Shown here piece after piece: positions 5,262 to 6,008 of a DNA stretch of 6,008 nucleotides. The notes under the pieces were generated by a model. That model did not search any database and was not told the origin of the DNA. It saw only the letters and a program-made list of their open reading frames with translations. The stretch is from contig CAZQWJ010000034.1 of NCBI GenBank assembly GCA_964597265.1, positions 1 to 6,008 of the forward strand, given 5' to 3'. A program made the position numbers and the translations under genes. The number at the start of each line of letters is the position of its first letter. Positions within the stretch are counted from its first letter, which is position 1. This DNA comes from CAZQWJ01 sp964597265 (GTDB lineage: Bacteria > Patescibacteriota > 4484-211 > JAGQKX01).

Positions 5262-5651
5262 TTATTTGCCCACTCCTCCATTTGTAAATAACGTAGTCAG
5301 CGTGACTGCACGTGGCGTCCCTCGGTCAATCCACTGGACCGTTACCACCGCCTGTTTGATGCCGCTATCAGCCGAACCATAATCGGAAAATTCGATTGCG
5401 CCACTTCCTTGTGGTAAGAGATCCAAATCAGGATCGACCATGTCAACAACTCCATCCGGCAGCAGGCCAAAATTTTCTCCTCGATACAATTCCAAATGCT
5501 CCACAGCAATTGACAAGCCGATATCATTGAATCTGCCACGGTTGGTAAAATGGGTTGTTTGGGCAAGCTGGTTATAAAAACTAAAGACAATGCCAAGCAG
5601 TACAATAGAGAGAACAATCTCAAGTAATGTAAAGCCACGTTGATTACTCAT
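5262..5651 (-). CDS. GspI/PilV-like minor pilin (prepilin), first gene of the operon
   Basis: From the ATG at 5651 the product has 129 residues with the leader MSNQRG^FTLLEIVLSIVLLG: cleavage after Gly6 and Glu11 at mature position 5. The hydrophobic helix spans about 7-27. The compact head ends with IKQAVVTVQWIDRGTP (98-113) and VTLTTLFTNGG (116-126). I-K-x-x-x-V-T-V-x-W followed by L-T-T-L-x-T-N-G-G is a pattern I recognise from PilV/GspI-like prepilins of CPR bacteria. In-frame ATGs at 5660 and further upstream to 5708 would add residues (MNV... or MIFRNKK...) and lengthen the leader. I prefer 5651 because it gives the standard short basic leader and lies 7 nt after a -10-like TACTAT, consistent with the leaderless pattern elsewhere in the window. 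A start at 5660 cannot be excluded. As operon-leading gene it would be co-expressed with the gspJ-, K- and G-like genes. Confidence 0.87.
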   Translation of the reverse strand: MSNQRGFTLLEIVLSIVLLGIVFSFYNQLAQTTHFTNRGRFNDIGLSIAVEHLELYRGENFGLLPDGVVDMVDPDLDLLPQGSGAIEFSDYGSADSGIKQAVVTVQWIDRGTPRAVTLTTLFTNGGVGK

Positions 5652-5658
5652 TACATTC

Positions 5659-5664
5659 ATAGTA
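5659..5664 (-). promoter_or_regulatory. Possible -10 box of the pilin-like operon
   Basis: The minus-strand hexamer TACTAT (5664-5659, 4 of 6 consensus bases) ends 7 nt before the ATG at 5651, the same geometry as the two perfect TATAAT boxes of the other minus-strand genes. No clear -35 is found at standard spacing. An alternative upstream promoter is TTGCGT (5730-5725), 18 bp, GATATT (5706-5701), which would give a leader of about 45 nt. Neither can be chosen with confidence. Confidence 0.35.
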
Positions 5665-5881
5665 CAAAAACTGCACAACATCTGCCACTTTTTGTTTCTG
5701 AATATCATTGGATGTAACGGCGTTACGCAATTGGCTATCAGTGGAAAGTACTAAACCTTGATGAAATTTTCGTAACAGCAATCAAATCTCCTAAAAACGG
5801 AGACATATACTACCCTACACCGCACCTTTGCTCCAACGTAGAAATGTAATCGTCCACATTAGCGTTGCAGGATGACCAACC

Positions 5882-5910
5882 TTGCATTAGAGCAGTATTT
5901 ACCTTACAAT
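5882..5910 (+). promoter_or_regulatory. Candidate promoter of tRNA-Asn
   Basis: TTGCAT (5882-5887) and TACAAT (5905-5910, 5 of 6) are separated by 17 bp. The predicted start near 5917 is about 17 nt before the mature 5' end of the tRNA, leaving a short leader for RNase P removal. The -35 matches only in TTG. Confidence 0.5.
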
Positions 5911-5933
5911 CTCAACCAGCATTCCTCTAACGT

Positions 5934-6008
5934 TCCGCGGTAGCTCAATGGCAGAGCAAACGGCTGTTAACCGTTAGGTTGGTGGTTCGAGTCCACCCCG
6001 CGGAGCCA
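5934..6008 (+). tRNA. tRNA-Asn (anticodon GTT), CCA encoded
   Basis: A full cloverleaf is visible. The acceptor stem TCCGCGG (5934-5940) pairs perfectly with CCGCGGA (5998-6004), followed by discriminator G6005 and encoded CCA (6006-6008). The D stem is GCTC/GAGC (5943-5946, 5954-5957) with a short loop AATGGCA. The anticodon stem is AACGG/CCGTT (5959-5963, 5971-5975) with loop CTGTTAA and anticodon GTT at 5966-5968. The T stem is GGTGG/CCACC (5981-5985, 5993-5997) with loop TTCGAGT. GTT reads Asn codons AAC and AAT. All stems are fully paired, so it should be functional. The gene ends at the last base of the window, so anything downstream is unseen. Confidence 0.97.

Larger units (their letters stand above)
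5652..5933. other. Divergent intergenic region between pilin-like operon and tRNA-Asn
   Basis: These 282 bp hold no convincing reading frame. They contain possible operon promoter elements, a perfect 13-bp palindrome GTAACG-G-CGTTAC (5714-5726), a small hairpin TCTCC-TAAAAAC-GGAGA (5787-5803) without a T-run, and a candidate tRNA promoter near the right end. I see no riboswitch fold or known RNA gene. Confidence 0.5.

Noticed and set aside
5787..5803. Hairpin TCTCC-TAAAAAC-GGAGA in the right intergenic region
   Set aside because: It has a 5-bp stem with no following T-tract and no neighbouring gene end; likely chance.
5806..5811. TATACT as a plus-strand -10 box
   Set aside because: It lies over 120 nt upstream of the tRNA without a -35 at proper spacing; the TTGCAT/TACAAT pair nearer the tRNA fits better.
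5934..6008. tRNA-Asn as an integration site for a mobile element
   Set aside because: The tRNA ends at the window edge, so no att repeat or integrase can be seen; nothing on the left suggests an element boundary.

Overview
The window looks like chromosomal DNA from an uncultivated, small-genome bacterium, most likely of the Candidate Phyla Radiation (Patescibacteria). The reasons are the style of the pilin-like genes, the compact gene packing, the near absence of Shine-Dalgarno sequences, and perfect or near-perfect -10 boxes placed only 6-12 nt before start codons, which implies leaderless or almost leaderless mRNAs. TGA is used as a stop codon (at the end of the gspJ-like gene), so the standard bacterial code applies. 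The taxonomic call is an inference from gene style and was not searched.

Layout, left to right: (1) the first 45 codons of mutS on the minus strand, running off the left edge, with a promoter directly at its start codon; (2) a divergent intergenic region of about 230 bp carrying a ~90-bp palindromic repeat of REP/MITE type; (3) a plus-strand THUMP plus class I methyltransferase gene, a probable tRNA/rRNA guanine-N2 methyltransferase; (4) convergent to it, with an 8-bp overlap of the stop-codon ends, a minus-strand gene for a single-pass membrane protein with a duplicated extracytoplasmic RskA-like (anti-sigma-K C-terminal-like) domain; (5) a tightly packed four-gene minus-strand operon of type IV pilin-like/pseudopilin proteins (order of transcription: gspI/pilV-like, gspJ/pilW-like, a 594-residue pilX/gspK-position protein, gspG-like); (6) a ~280-bp divergent intergenic region; (7) a complete tRNA-Asn(GTT) on the plus strand ending exactly at the right edge.

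The pilin-like genes probably act together. Three carry a classical type III signal peptide (G^F-T-x-hydrophobic-E) and the fourth has the PilX-type N-terminus without Glu5. The order I-J-K matches the minor pseudopilin block of type II secretion operons, whose products form the filament tip. The K-position protein is the most unusual item. Its exported part is an asparagine-ladder, bactofilin-like beta-helix, interrupted by a ~150-residue domain resembling the 'choice-of-anchor' jelly-roll type. A filament tip displaying a beta-helix with an inserted possible ligand-binding domain is an attractive candidate surface adhesin or secretion tip; this function is inferred, not shown. The RskA-like membrane protein follows the operon on the same strand but has its own -10 box next to its start codon.
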